A stretch of DNA of 64,000 nucleotides, from NCBI GenBank assembly GCA_035938875.1, contig DASZGL010000033.1, positions 1 through 64,000 of the forward strand, written 5' to 3'. Made by a program: the position numbers and the translations under genes. The notes below the pieces were generated by a model, which saw nothing but the letters and a program-made list of their open reading frames with translations, was not told the DNA's origin and searched no databases. The number at the start of each line of letters is the position of its first letter. Position 1 is the stretch's first letter. Positions 24,130-32,952 of this stretch are shown here, piece after piece. The stretch comes from DASZGL01 sp035938875 (GTDB lineage Bacteria; Chloroflexota; Dormibacteria; Aeolococcales; Aeolococcaceae).

Positions 24130-25062
24130 GTGTCGCTTCCTCGGGTCGCCCTCTGCTTCCCCGGCCAGGGCAGCCAGGCGACGCACATGGCGGACGGCTT
24201 GCTCCACCTGCCTTCGACGCGGCAGCTGCTCGATGTCGCCGCGGGTGAAGGGCTGGATCTTGCTGCCGCACTACGCGGCGACGACGAAGCGCTGCGGCCA
24301 ACCGAGGTCGCGCAGCCGGCGCTCGTCCTCGTCGAGACAGTCCTCAGCGAGGAGCTTCGTGGTCTCGAGGTTGTCGCGGTGGCAGGCCACAGTGTCGGTG
24401 AGTACTCCGCGGTCGTCGCCGCCGCTGGGCTCGACGCGGCCACCGCGATGCGCCTGGTGGCGGCTCGCGGCCGGGCCATGGCGGCGATGCGAGAAGGCGG
24501 CATGCTCGCTCTTCTCGGCGCCGACCCTGCCGCGGCGCAGGCCATCTGCGCGGCGGTGGAGGAGGGTGGCGAGACGGTCGTCATCGCCAACTTCAACGGC
24601 CCCGGACAGGTGGTGCTCAGCGGTACCCGCGCGGGGATTGCGGCCGCCGCCGACATCGCCTCCGCCCACGGTGTCCGCCGCGCCATTGCGCTGCGCGTCA
24701 GCGGCGCGTTCCACTCGCCGTTGATGGCCGACGCCGCCGCGTCGTTCGCCAGACTCCTCGACGACGCACCACTGGTCACCCCGCGTGTCCCGGTAGTGTG
24801 CAACGTCGACGGCCAGGCGGTCAGCGACATCGACGGGCTGCGCGACCGCCTGCGGCGCCAGCTGGAGTCACCGGTGCGCTGGAGTGACTGCGTCGCGACG
24901 CTGGCCGGGCTTGGAATCGATGCACTCGTCGAGGTCGGTCCCGGTGCCGTGCTCACCGGTCTGGCGCGACGGATTGTGCCCACGATGGAGGCGTTTGCCA
25001 TCGCCACCGTCGACGAGGCACACGCGGCGGGGGAGCGCGTTATCGCCGTCGCCCATGGCTGA
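24130..25062 (+). CDS. fabD: Malonyl-CoA:ACP transacylase
   Basis: FabD loads malonyl units onto acyl carrier protein for fatty acid elongation. The 310-residue product has ALCFPGQGSQATHMADGL, the nucleophile serine in AGHSVGEYSAVVAAAGL, FNGPGQVVLSG and the His in SGAFHSPLM. GTG 24130 abuts the rpmF stop, and fabG starts inside its end. The plsX and fabH genes that often lie between rpmF and fabD are absent. Confidence 0.96.
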   Translation: MSLPRVALCFPGQGSQATHMADGLLHLPSTRQLLDVAAGEGLDLAAALRGDDEALRPTEVAQPALVLVETVLSEELRGLEVVAVAGHSVGEYSAVVAAAGLDAATAMRLVAARGRAMAAMREGGMLALLGADPAAAQAICAAVEEGGETVVIANFNGPGQVVLSGTRAGIAAAADIASAHGVRRAIALRVSGAFHSPLMADAAASFARLLDDAPLVTPRVPVVCNVDGQAVSDIDGLRDRLRRQLESPVRWSDCVATLAGLGIDALVEVGPGAVLTGLARRIVPTMEAFAIATVDEAHAAGERVIAVAHG

Positions 25063-25807
25063 CCAGCGACTCGCTGGAAAGGTGGCGCTGGTCACCGGCG
25101 CGTCGCGCGGTATCGGCCGCGCCTCCGCCATGGCGCTGGCCGCCGACGGCGCCGCGATCGCCGTCGCTTACGGCTCGCGCGCCGACGCGGCCGCTGAGGT
25201 CGTCGACGACATCCAGCGCGCCGGCGGTCAGGCAGCGGCGCTGGCCGCGGACCTCGAAGACATCGCCGCCGCCACGGGTCTGGTCGACGCGGCCATCGCC
25301 GCACTGGGGCGATTGGACATTCTTGTCAACAACGCGGGGTTCACCCGTGACGCGCTGGCGGTGCGGATGAGCGACGCCGACTGGACTGCGGTGCTCACCG
25401 TCAACCTCACCGCAGCCTTCGTCCTCTGCCGCGCCGCACTGCGACCGATGCTGCGTCAGCGGTGGGGCAGGATCATCAACGTGACCAGCGTCGCCGGCGT
25501 CACCGGCAATCCCGGCCAGGCGAATTACTCGGCGGCGAAAGCGGGTGTGATCGGCCTCACCAAATCGCTTGCCAAGGAGGTCGGCAGTCGCGGCATCACC
25601 GTCAACGCGGTGGCTCCCGGCTTCATCGAGACCGACCTGACGGCGCCCCTCGACGGGACGCTGCGCGAGCGCGCGCTGTCGATGGTGCCGCTGGGACGCA
25701 TGGGATCCGCTGACGAGGTCGCCGCGGCGATCGCCTTTCTGGCATCACCCGGCGCCACATACGTCAACGGCTGTGTGCTGCACGTCGATGGCGGAATGGC
25801 ATTCTGA
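25055..25807 (+). CDS. fabG: 3-oxoacyl-ACP reductase
   Basis: FabG reduces beta-ketoacyl-ACP with NADPH. The 250-residue SDR has VTGASRGIGRA, ILVNNAGFTRD, and the catalytic triad SVAGVTGNPGQANYSAAKAG, with the ETDLT and C-terminal HVDGGMAF blocks typical of FabG rather than other SDRs. ATG 25055 overlaps fabD by eight bases. It lies in the rpmF-fabD-fabG-acpP-rnc order. Confidence 0.95.
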   Translation: MADQRLAGKVALVTGASRGIGRASAMALAADGAAIAVAYGSRADAAAEVVDDIQRAGGQAAALAADLEDIAAATGLVDAAIAALGRLDILVNNAGFTRDALAVRMSDADWTAVLTVNLTAAFVLCRAALRPMLRQRWGRIINVTSVAGVTGNPGQANYSAAKAGVIGLTKSLAKEVGSRGITVNAVAPGFIETDLTAPLDGTLRERALSMVPLGRMGSADEVAAAIAFLASPGATYVNGCVLHVDGGMAF

Positions 25808-26319
25808 CGATACAATCGCGGTAACCGTGCGCAATTCCTCGCCGGACACACTCGCCGACGATCGCACGCCCAGCGCCACCCCCCAGGACAGGCCTTTGGT
25901 GGATGACGGCACGCCTCCCGCGCGTCGCCGGCGGGGGCGCCGGGGTGGAGTGAAGCACCGGTCCCGCAGCGGGTCCGCCGGGGTAGCCGACGCGCCAGCA
26001 GAGCCGGTGTCCGCCGCGCCGGCGATGCCGCGTCCCGTCCCTGAATGGCCGGGCGAGGTGAGCTCTGCGACCGCGGCGGCGCCGGCAGCTCGGCGACGGC
26101 GACGCACTCCGCCGAAGCCAGCGGCGATCGCCGGCGAAACCAAGGCGCAAGTGGCGGATTCCCCTGCAAATGCTCCGCCGGCGCCCCAGGTCCTGGACGG
26201 CGCCTCAGGCCCCCTCGCCTGGCAGCCGCCGGTGGACTCACAGTCCCAGCCCACGATTGGTCAAACTGACACCGCCGTTGGAGCGGCGGCCGTACCCGAA
26301 CCGGATCAAGGGAGCATCG
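25808..26319 (+). other. fabG-acpP gap with an open, coding-like frame lacking its own stop
   Basis: A -10-like TACAAT (25811-25816) is followed 10 bases later by GTG 25827. From there a frame encodes an Arg/Ala/Pro-rich, probably disordered, basic sequence containing RRRRGRRGG and KPAAIAGETKAQVA. About four-fifths of its first 50 codons end in G or C by hand count, as in real genes; the bias fades after about 26230. The frame has no stop before acpP and stays open through acpP into rnc. It may be a disordered gene whose end is lost by a frameshift, or the true 5' part of rnc. Confidence 0.35.
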
Positions 26320-26568
26320 ATGGCAGATCACAGCTTCGAGAAGTTCAAGTCGATCGTGGTCGACCAGCTGGGCGTCGAGCCGGACCAGGTGACCCTCGAG
26401 GCGTCGTTCGTGGAGGATCTCAACGCGGACTCCCTCGACCTCGTCGAACTGATCATGGCGTTCGAGGAGGAGTACGGGATGGAGATCTCGGACGAGGACG
26501 CGGAGAAGATCGGGACGGTGGGGCAGGCCTGGGACTACGTTCAGGAGAAGCTGGGGATCGCGTCCTAG
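26320..26568 (+). CDS. acpP: Acyl carrier protein
   Basis: The 82-residue acidic protein carries the growing acyl chain on phosphopantetheine attached to the serine of DLNADSLDLVELIMAFEEE. The blocks FEKFKSIVVDQLGVEPDQV and EISDEDAEKIGTVGQAWDYV are standard. ATG 26320 has GGGAG at a normal distance. Its DNA lies wholly inside a second frame that continues into rnc. Confidence 0.97.
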   Translation: MADHSFEKFKSIVVDQLGVEPDQVTLEASFVEDLNADSLDLVELIMAFEEEYGMEISDEDAEKIGTVGQAWDYVQEKLGIAS

Positions 26569-27881
26569 ATCCCGGTTCGGTCGAAGCGGCCGGGCTCGAA
26601 GCGCTCCAGGAGCGCATCGGGGTCCGCTTCCGCCGGCAGGAGCTTCTCCGCGAGGCGATGACCCACGCCTCGTGGAACAACGAGCGGGGAGGACCGAGCG
26701 GTCCCGGGCATGACAACGAGCGACTCGAGTACCTGGGCGACGCCGTTCTCGAGCTCATCGTCGGCGAGTACCTGTTTCGCCGATTCCCCACCTACGACGA
26801 GGGGCAGCTGACCCAGCTCCGCGCTGCGCTGGTCAACACCATGTCGCTGGCGCGGCTGGCGGAGAAGCTCGAGCTCGGCTCGGCGCTCATGCTCGGCAAG
26901 GGGGCCGCCAAGACGGGCGCGCACCGCCTGCCCTCGCTGCTCGCCAACGCCTTCGAAGCGATGATCGGCGCCATCTTTCTCGACCAGGGATATCGCGTCG
27001 CCACCAGGGTCTTCCTGCAGAACATCGGCGACCTGGCCGACTGGACCGACGAGAACTTCAAGGGCCGGCTCCAGGAGGTTGCCCAGGAGCGTACCGGGAC
27101 AACCCCCGTGTACCGCGTCAGCGCCGTCGGCGGTCCTGGGCATCGTCGCCAGTACAACGCCGACGCCATCGTCGGCGGCGAGCTGATGGGCAGCGGTATC
27201 GCCGCCACCAAGCAGGCCGCCGAACAGGCAGCGGCCAAGCAGGCGCTGGAGCACATGCGCGCCACAAAGCGCGGCCGGCAAGCCGTCACCAGCTCGGCTT
27301 CGCGTGCTGCCGGGGCTGCCCAGCGGGCAGCGGCCGGTGCCGCCGGTGATTCGGTTCGAGTGCGGCGCCGCATCGCCGAGGCGGCCGCGGACGAGGCCGC
27401 GTCGACCCCGCAGGCAGGCCGGCGCAAGCCGGCGGCGGCGCCGCGTGGCGACACCGAGCCGGCTGCACCACCGAGCGCACCCGGACGGCGTCGCGGCGGC
27501 CTGCTCGCTGCGCTCGCCCGCGCGGCGGAGGTGCTCGTCGGGCGCCCTGGCGCCGGTGGCGGGGCGGCCGGCACTGCAACCGCGGCCCCCGCGCCCGTCG
27601 AGCAGGCCCCTGGCGCAGCCGATTCCGCGGCGCCGCCGGGGGCGGCTCGGTCGAGTAGGCGGGGAAGGCGCGGCGGCCGGGGACGGCGCCGTCCGGCGGC
27701 AGTGGCTGGCGTGGCCGTGAAGGGCGAGGTGAAGGCGCAGGCGGCGACGCCGACAGCGCCACGCCAGCCGGGTGAGGGCGGCACCCGCGGCGCCGGTCAG
27801 CCGCGTCGTCCGGGCGGTGGCGGCGGGCGCAGGCGGTCGCGGCCGCGTCCCCCAGATACCGGGCCGTCGACCGATGTATGA
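26529..27881 (+). CDS. rnc: Ribonuclease III with long disordered C-terminal tail (start unresolved)
   Basis: RNase III cuts double-stranded RNA in rRNA and mRNA processing. The catalytic domain has the signature NERLEYLGDAVLELIV with its acidic residues and a later EAMIGAIFLDQGY; the dsRBD follows (GRLQEVAQERTGTTPVYRV to ATKQAAEQAAAKQAL). A ~200-residue Arg/Gly/Ala/Pro-rich tail (27280-27881) is unusual. The start is unclear: homology begins just after acpP, yet no ATG, GTG or TTG lies in frame between about 26231 and 26658. I extend to CTG 26529 as a placeholder; ATG 26658 would remove the first conserved helix. Confidence 0.88.
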   Translation: MGLRSGEAGDRVLDPGSVEAAGLEALQERIGVRFRRQELLREAMTHASWNNERGGPSGPGHDNERLEYLGDAVLELIVGEYLFRRFPTYDEGQLTQLRAALVNTMSLARLAEKLELGSALMLGKGAAKTGAHRLPSLLANAFEAMIGAIFLDQGYRVATRVFLQNIGDLADWTDENFKGRLQEVAQERTGTTPVYRVSAVGGPGHRRQYNADAIVGGELMGSGIAATKQAAEQAAAKQALEHMRATKRGRQAVTSSASRAAGAAQRAAAGAAGDSVRVRRRIAEAAADEAASTPQAGRRKPAAAPRGDTEPAAPPSAPGRRRGGLLAALARAAEVLVGRPGAGGGAAGTATAAPAPVEQAPGAADSAAPPGAARSSRRGRRGGRGRRRPAAVAGVAVKGEVKAQAATPTAPRQPGEGGTRGAGQPRRPGGGGGRRRSRPRPPDTGPSTDV

Positions 27882-27921
27882 CCCCGTATTTTGTGGTCGC
27901 CTAATCAGCGTGCCCAAGATG

Positions 27922-27951
27922 TTGACGCCTTGACGTCTGCGCCCGGACAAT
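27922..27951 (+). promoter_or_regulatory. Promoter of smc
   Basis: TTGACG (27922-27927), an 18-base spacer and GACAAT (27946-27951) form a good sigma-70-type promoter 7 bases before ATG 27959, so transcription would begin at or next to the start codon. A second TTGACG lies at 27930. Confidence 0.6.
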
Positions 27952-27958
27952 CGCCGCG

Positions 27959-30900
27959 ATGAGGCTGCGCCGCGTCACGCTGAGCGGTTTCAAGACCTTC
28001 GCCCGGCGCAGTGAGATCGCACTCGACCCCGGGTTGACCGCTGTCGTCGGTCCCAACGGCAGCGGCAAGAGCAACCTGGTCGATGCCATCCGCTGGGCTC
28101 TTGGCGAGACCAACGCACGCGAGCTGCGCGGCGCCCGCATGGACGAGGTCATCTATGCGGGAGGCCAGGGCCGCGCACCGATGGGCATGGCCCAGGTCGA
28201 GCTCATCCTCGACAACGACGAGGGCCGCCTGCCGCTCGACGACGTCGAGGTGTCGATCTCGCGGCGGGTGACCCGAGGCGGTGAAAGCGAGTATCGCCTC
28301 AACGGCTCGCGGATCCGGTTGCGCGACGTCGAGCGCATCCTGAGCGCCACCGGCCTCACCCAGAACGGCTACGCGGTCGTCGCCCAGAACGACGTCGATG
28401 GGATCATCGAGGCCAATCCCCAGCAGCGCCGTGCCCTCGTCGAAGAGGCGGCCGGGGTCCGTGGGCTCCGCGCCGCGCGCGAGGACGGCGTGGGACGGGT
28501 CTCCGTCGTCGAGACGCGGCTCCTCCGCCTCGCCGACCTCCTGGCCGACGCCGAGCCACGGCTCGAGGAGCTCGAATCACAGGCGAGAGTCGCCCGGGAA
28601 CACCGCGAACTCGCCGGGCGGCTCGCTGAGCTGCGGGGCAGCCTTGCCCGGGAGGAATGGCGTGCCGCCAGGGCGCTGATGCGCCGGGCCAAGCAGCGCC
28701 TGCTTGCCGCGGACAGCCGCGCCGAGTCCGCCCAGCAGGCCGAGGCAGCGTTCATGGACCGACTCGACGGCGAACGTGCCGCGCTGGCGTCGGCTCGCGC
28801 CGCCCAGGCGAACGCCGCCGGGCGCCTGGAAGGTGCTCGGGTCGCCGCCGAGCGTGCCGCCGGCGACCGCAGGCGCTGGGCCGATCGCGCCACGTCCGCC
28901 CTCCTGGCCAGGGCGGCGGCCGCCGCGGACATGGCCGAGGGCCTGCGCGAGCTGGCCGAGCATCGTGCGGAGCTCGCCGAGCTCGCCCGCTCAGGAGAGC
29001 ACGCCGAGGCAACCCTTGTCGGACTCGAGGCTCGCAACGCGGCCCTGCGTGCGGAATACGAGGACGCCGAGGCCGGCCTGGAGGCGGCGAACCGGCGCAG
29101 CCTCGACGCCCAGACGCGGCTGGCGGCCGCCGAAGCCGCGGCGGGCTCGGCCGTCTCCGACGTTCGTGATCAGCGAATCCGCGCCGAGGTGCTCAATGAA
29201 TCGATGGCCGGGCTGCGCGCCGAGGTGGACGCTGCCCGTGCGCGGGCTGTCGAACTGCGCCGTCGGGCCGCCGACGCCGCGGAGCACGCCGAGCACCTCC
29301 AGGGTGGGTTGGCTGTGCTGCTCGAGCGCACCGAAGCGGCGCGCGATGGCGCCGAACAATCACGGGAGGCCCTCGTCGCGGCCGAGGGAGAGGAGGCGCA
29401 GGCGAACAGCACCGTCCGCGAGGCTGGCGCCCGCCTGGCGGCTATTCGCGGTCAGATCGCCGGGGCTCTAGGCGGTAGCGGCGCCGTCGGTCGCGCCATC
29501 GAATCCGGCGAGATCTCGGGGGGACGCCTGGTCCAACACCTGCGGGTGGCGGACGCGGCCGACCAGCCAGCCATCGAAGCCGCCCTGGAGGATCACCTCG
29601 CTGCCTGGCTGGTCGACGACTTCGACGCTGCCGCGCGTCTGCTCGACGGCGACGGCGGACGGGAGGAGATCCTCGCCGCCGGCATCGTCGCGGCGAACCC
29701 GGTGGCGACGCCCCCCGGTGTCCGCGCCGCGCTCGACGCGCTCCGCCTCGACCAGCGGGCGCGCGGGGCGGTGTCCCATCTGCTCGCCGGCGTGTGGCTG
29801 GCGCCAAATCGGCAGGTGGCCGGCGAGGCCACTGCCGCGGGCGGCGTCGCCGTGCTACCCGATGGCACCGTGGTGGGACCCGCCGGTGTCCGCGGCGGGG
29901 GTCGCCCGGGCAGGACCATGGCTCTGGCCGCCGACGAGCGCACCGCAGCCGCCGCTGACGACTCGGCGACGCGGGCATACGGTCAGGCGTGCGAGCGCAG
30001 CAGCGCGGCGCGGGCGCGGCTGAGCGAGGCCGAACAAGCCGCGTCCCGGTTCACGCAACGCTCCGAGGCGGCGCGCCACGACGCGGCCGAGGCGACCACG
30101 GCGGCAGCAGGCGCCGAGTCGGCGGCCTCGCAGGAGGAGCGCCGCGTCGATTCTCTTCTGGGCGATCGAGCTGCCAGGGAGGAGGTGCTCGGCGAGGTCG
30201 ATGCGGCTGCGAAGGACGCGGAGTTGACGCTTGCGCAGCGCGAGCGGGAGCTGGCCGAGGCTCGTCAGGAGCTCGTCGGGGCGCAGGAAGCGGCTGCGGG
30301 CGGACAGGCCGGTGTCGACGCAGCCTGGGCCGAGCTCCGCCAGCACGAGCTCGATGCTGCCCGCGCCGAGCCCGAGGCGCGTGCTGCTCAGCGCCGGCTG
30401 GCGTTCGCCCGCCAGGCGGTGGCGACCGCTGAGCAGCGAGGCCACGGCGCCGAGGTCCGTCTGCTCGCCGCCGAGGAGGTGGCGGTCGTCGCCCTCGCCC
30501 GCGGTCGCGCCGCAGCGCGGGTGCTCGAGTCCTCCGACGCCACGGTGGACGCTGCGCGCCGGCTGGCCGACGACGCTGCCGCTCCCGCCGCCGCCGCCGA
30601 GGCCGCGGTCCTTGCCGTGGAGACCGAGCGCGCTGACGTGGCCGTGGCCACCGCTCGCGCTCTGGACGAGCGCAGCTCCGCCGAGGCGGATCTCGCACTG
30701 AACGAGGCGCGGGTCGCCGACCTCGCCGAGGCGGTGCGCGACGACGAGCTCGACGAGGGTCCTGAGCCCGAGGCCGACGCCGCGGAGAAGGCCGAGCGCG
30801 AGATCACCAGGCTGGAGCGGCGCATCGCCGCGCTCGGCCCGGTCAACGCCCTGGCGCCGGAGCAATACGACGCCCTCGACGAGCGGGTTCGCCGCCTGCG

Positions 30901-31513
30901 CCGCGATCACGACGACCTCGCCACCTCGTGCATCGACCTACGTCTTCTCGCCGGCCATCTCTCCACCGAGATCGAGCGCCGCTTCGACGCGGTCTTCGGC
31001 GCGGTCGCCTACCACTTCCGCATGCTCTTCGAGGAGCTGTTCCCCGGTGGGCGGGCGACGCTTCGTCTGCAGGAGCCGGTGGCAGTGATCGCCGAGGATG
31101 ACGCCGGGTTCAGCGAGGCCCCGGCCGCCGAGCCTGGCGTCGAGATCCTCGCCCAACCGGCGGGCAAGCGCCTCCAGGCCCTGAGCCTGCTCAGCGGCGG
31201 CGAGCGCGCCCTCACCGCGCTGGCGGTGATCCTCGCTCTGCAGCAGGTCAACCCCAGTCCCTTCTACGTCTTCGACGAAGTCGATGCCCCTCTCGATGAT
31301 GCCAACATCGGCAGATTCACCAGGTTGCTGCGGAGATTGGCAAGAACTCAGCAGTTTCTGGTGGTGACTCACAACCACGCCACCATGGCCGCTGCTGAGG
31401 CCCTGTACGGCGTCACCCTGGAGAGTGACGGCACCAGCCGGCTGATCAGCGTCCGCCTGGTCGCCGGCGAGCCGGTCCCCCATCTCCGCGAGGCCGCGCT
31501 TGCCGCCCTTTAA
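27959..31513 (+). CDS. smc: Chromosome segregation protein SMC
   Basis: SMC is the ATPase of bacterial condensin. The 1184-residue protein has the N-terminal Walker A GPNGSGKSNLVDAIRWALGE, two long coiled coils rich in Ala/Glu/Arg, a hinge at about residues 500-640 (near GRLVQHLRVADAADQPAIEAAL), and the C-terminal signature LSGGERALTALAVILALQQ with Walker B YVFDEVDAPLDDANIGRF. It lies between rnc and ftsY, the common rnc-smc-ftsY order. No scpA or scpB is in the window. Confidence 0.97.
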   Translation: MRLRRVTLSGFKTFARRSEIALDPGLTAVVGPNGSGKSNLVDAIRWALGETNARELRGARMDEVIYAGGQGRAPMGMAQVELILDNDEGRLPLDDVEVSISRRVTRGGESEYRLNGSRIRLRDVERILSATGLTQNGYAVVAQNDVDGIIEANPQQRRALVEEAAGVRGLRAAREDGVGRVSVVETRLLRLADLLADAEPRLEELESQARVAREHRELAGRLAELRGSLAREEWRAARALMRRAKQRLLAADSRAESAQQAEAAFMDRLDGERAALASARAAQANAAGRLEGARVAAERAAGDRRRWADRATSALLARAAAAADMAEGLRELAEHRAELAELARSGEHAEATLVGLEARNAALRAEYEDAEAGLEAANRRSLDAQTRLAAAEAAAGSAVSDVRDQRIRAEVLNESMAGLRAEVDAARARAVELRRRAADAAEHAEHLQGGLAVLLERTEAARDGAEQSREALVAAEGEEAQANSTVREAGARLAAIRGQIAGALGGSGAVGRAIESGEISGGRLVQHLRVADAADQPAIEAALEDHLAAWLVDDFDAAARLLDGDGGREEILAAGIVAANPVATPPGVRAALDALRLDQRARGAVSHLLAGVWLAPNRQVAGEATAAGGVAVLPDGTVVGPAGVRGGGRPGRTMALAADERTAAAADDSATRAYGQACERSSAARARLSEAEQAASRFTQRSEAARHDAAEATTAAAGAESAASQEERRVDSLLGDRAAREEVLGEVDAAAKDAELTLAQRERELAEARQELVGAQEAAAGGQAGVDAAWAELRQHELDAARAEPEARAAQRRLAFARQAVATAEQRGHGAEVRLLAAEEVAVVALARGRAAARVLESSDATVDAARRLADDAAAPAAAAEAAVLAVETERADVAVATARALDERSSAEADLALNEARVADLAEAVRDDELDEGPEPEADAAEKAEREITRLERRIAALGPVNALAPEQYDALDERVRRLRRDHDDLATSCIDLRLLAGHLSTEIERRFDAVFGAVAYHFRMLFEELFPGGRATLRLQEPVAVIAEDDAGFSEAPAAEPGVEILAQPAGKRLQALSLLSGGERALTALAVILALQQVNPSPFYVFDEVDAPLDDANIGRFTRLLRRLARTQQFLVVTHNHATMAAAEALYGVTLESDGTSRLISVRLVAGEPVPHLREAALAAL

Positions 31514-31547
31514 CAGGGTGCTGAAAAACCCTGTTAGCAGGGCTGCC
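31513..31547. repeat. Hairpin repeat A (smc-ftsY gap)
   Basis: AACAGGGT and ACCCTGTT pair perfectly across an 8-base loop; AGCAGGGCTG follows. A related sequence with changed but still pairing arms is at 55843-55880. It may end smc transcripts, but no T-tract follows. Confidence 0.55.
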
Positions 31548-31558
31548 TGACCTGTCCA

Positions 31559-32521
31559 ATGGCTGACGCGGAGAAGGTCAGGCGCGAGGCCTGGTGGAAG
31601 CGCATGTCGCGGCGCATGGATCGCGCCTCGCTGTCCTTCAGCGAGCAGGTCCGCGACGTCGTCCTGCTCAAGCGCGACCTCGACGACGACTTCTACGACG
31701 ACCTCCTCGAGATCCTCATCGGCGCCGACGTGGGCATGGCCACCGCCGAGCCCCTGGTGACCACGCTGCGCCGCCGGGTCAAGGACGAGCGCATCCCCGA
31801 TGCCGAGGCGGCGCTGGCGGCGCTGAAGCAGGACATGGTCACCCTGCTCGAGGCCCGCGACCGCACCCTCCACCTCGCGGCCAGGCCCAGCGTGGTCCTG
31901 GTGGTCGGCGTCAACGGCAACGGCAAGACGACGACCATCGGCAAGCTCGCTCACCGGCTCCGTGAGCAGGGACAGAAGTCCATCGTGGCCGCGGCCGACA
32001 CCTACCGCGCGGCCGCCATCGACCAGCTGCGCATCTGGGCCGAGCGGGCCGGCAGCGACATCGTCGCCCACCAATCGGGCGCCGACCCCGGCGCGGTGGC
32101 CTTCGACGCCATCGAGGCGGCGCGGTCACGAGGCGCCGACGTGGTCCTCGTCGACACCGCGGGACGGCTGCACACCAAGGCGCCGCTGATGGAAGAGCTG
32201 AAGAAGGTCGCCCGCGTGATCCAGCGGCAGATACCCGATGCGCCGCACGAGACACTGCTGGTGCTCGAGGCTCCCACCGGGATGAATGCCATCGTCCAGG
32301 CGCGTACCTTCCACGACGCGCTTCAGCTCACCGGGCTGGTGCTCACCAAGCTCGACGGCACCGCGCGCGGGGGCACGTTGCTCGCCATCGAGGCCGAGCT
32401 CGGAGTTCCGGTCAAGCTTGTCGGAATGGGGGAGGGGATCGACGATCTCAACGTCTTCGACCCCCAGGCATATCTCGACGCGCTCTTCGCCGGTGTCCTC
32501 GGGGTGCCCGCGGCCCAGTAA
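31559..32521 (+). CDS. ftsY: Signal recognition particle receptor FtsY
   Basis: FtsY is the membrane-side GTPase that receives SRP-ribosome complexes. The 320-residue protein has a short N-region and no acidic A domain, an N helix bundle, then G motifs GVNGNGKTTTIGKLA, AADTYRAAAIDQL, VDTAGRLHTK and TKLDGTARGG. The box usually read as LDATTGQNA is LEAPTGMNA here. It follows smc and precedes ylxM-ffh, placing both SRP GTPases together. Confidence 0.95.
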   Translation: MADAEKVRREAWWKRMSRRMDRASLSFSEQVRDVVLLKRDLDDDFYDDLLEILIGADVGMATAEPLVTTLRRRVKDERIPDAEAALAALKQDMVTLLEARDRTLHLAARPSVVLVVGVNGNGKTTTIGKLAHRLREQGQKSIVAAADTYRAAAIDQLRIWAERAGSDIVAHQSGADPGAVAFDAIEAARSRGADVVLVDTAGRLHTKAPLMEELKKVARVIQRQIPDAPHETLLVLEAPTGMNAIVQARTFHDALQLTGLVLTKLDGTARGGTLLAIEAELGVPVKLVGMGEGIDDLNVFDPQAYLDALFAGVLGVPAAQ

Positions 32522-32607
32522 GCCGAGGCTCAAGCCTCGCCGACCAAGAGGGCGCCCTCGGCGACCCGCCGCGCCACTCTGTCTGGACTTGGTAGACTGC
32601 CAAGGTT

Positions 32608-32952
32608 TTGCCCTTGACACCTCTGAGCGCACTCGACCACCCCGCCGGGGATCCTGCCTTCGAGCTGTCCCGGTTGCAGCGCCTGCTCGACGTCTACGGA
32701 GCGCTCCTCACCGAGCATCAGCGCGAGGCCTGCCGGCTGCGCCTCGACGAGGACTGGTCGTATAGCGAGCTCGCCGAGGAGTTCGACTGCACCCGCAGCG
32801 GGGCGCACGACCTCGTCCGGCGGGCCCTGGCGCAGCTCGAGCACTACGAGGAGCGTCTCGGTCACGCCGCCGAGCTGGCCCGCAGGGACGCCCTCGAAGA
32901 GGAGCTTCGCGCCCGGCTGGCCGGCGGCGACGGCGGGGAGGTCACCGCGTAG
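32608..32952 (+). CDS. ylxM: YlxM-like DNA/RNA-binding protein beside ffh
   Basis: The 114-residue protein matches the YlxM/p13 family, a sigma-factor-like helix-turn-helix found before ffh: LDVYGALLTEHQREACRLRL, then DWSYSELAEEFDCTRSGAHDLVRRAL. It is thought to assist SRP function. TTG 32608 lies 9 bases after a TAGACT box (32593-32598), so the transcript may be leaderless; TTG 32614 is also possible. ffh starts on the base after its stop. Confidence 0.85.
   Translation: MPLTPLSALDHPAGDPAFELSRLQRLLDVYGALLTEHQREACRLRLDEDWSYSELAEEFDCTRSGAHDLVRRALAQLEHYEERLGHAAELARRDALEEELRARLAGGDGGEVTA

Noticed and set aside
25773..27881. Calling one certain 702-residue fusion protein
   Set aside because: The acpP-overlapping part could be a chance open frame in GC-rich DNA, so it is reported as a finding and not as a firm gene.
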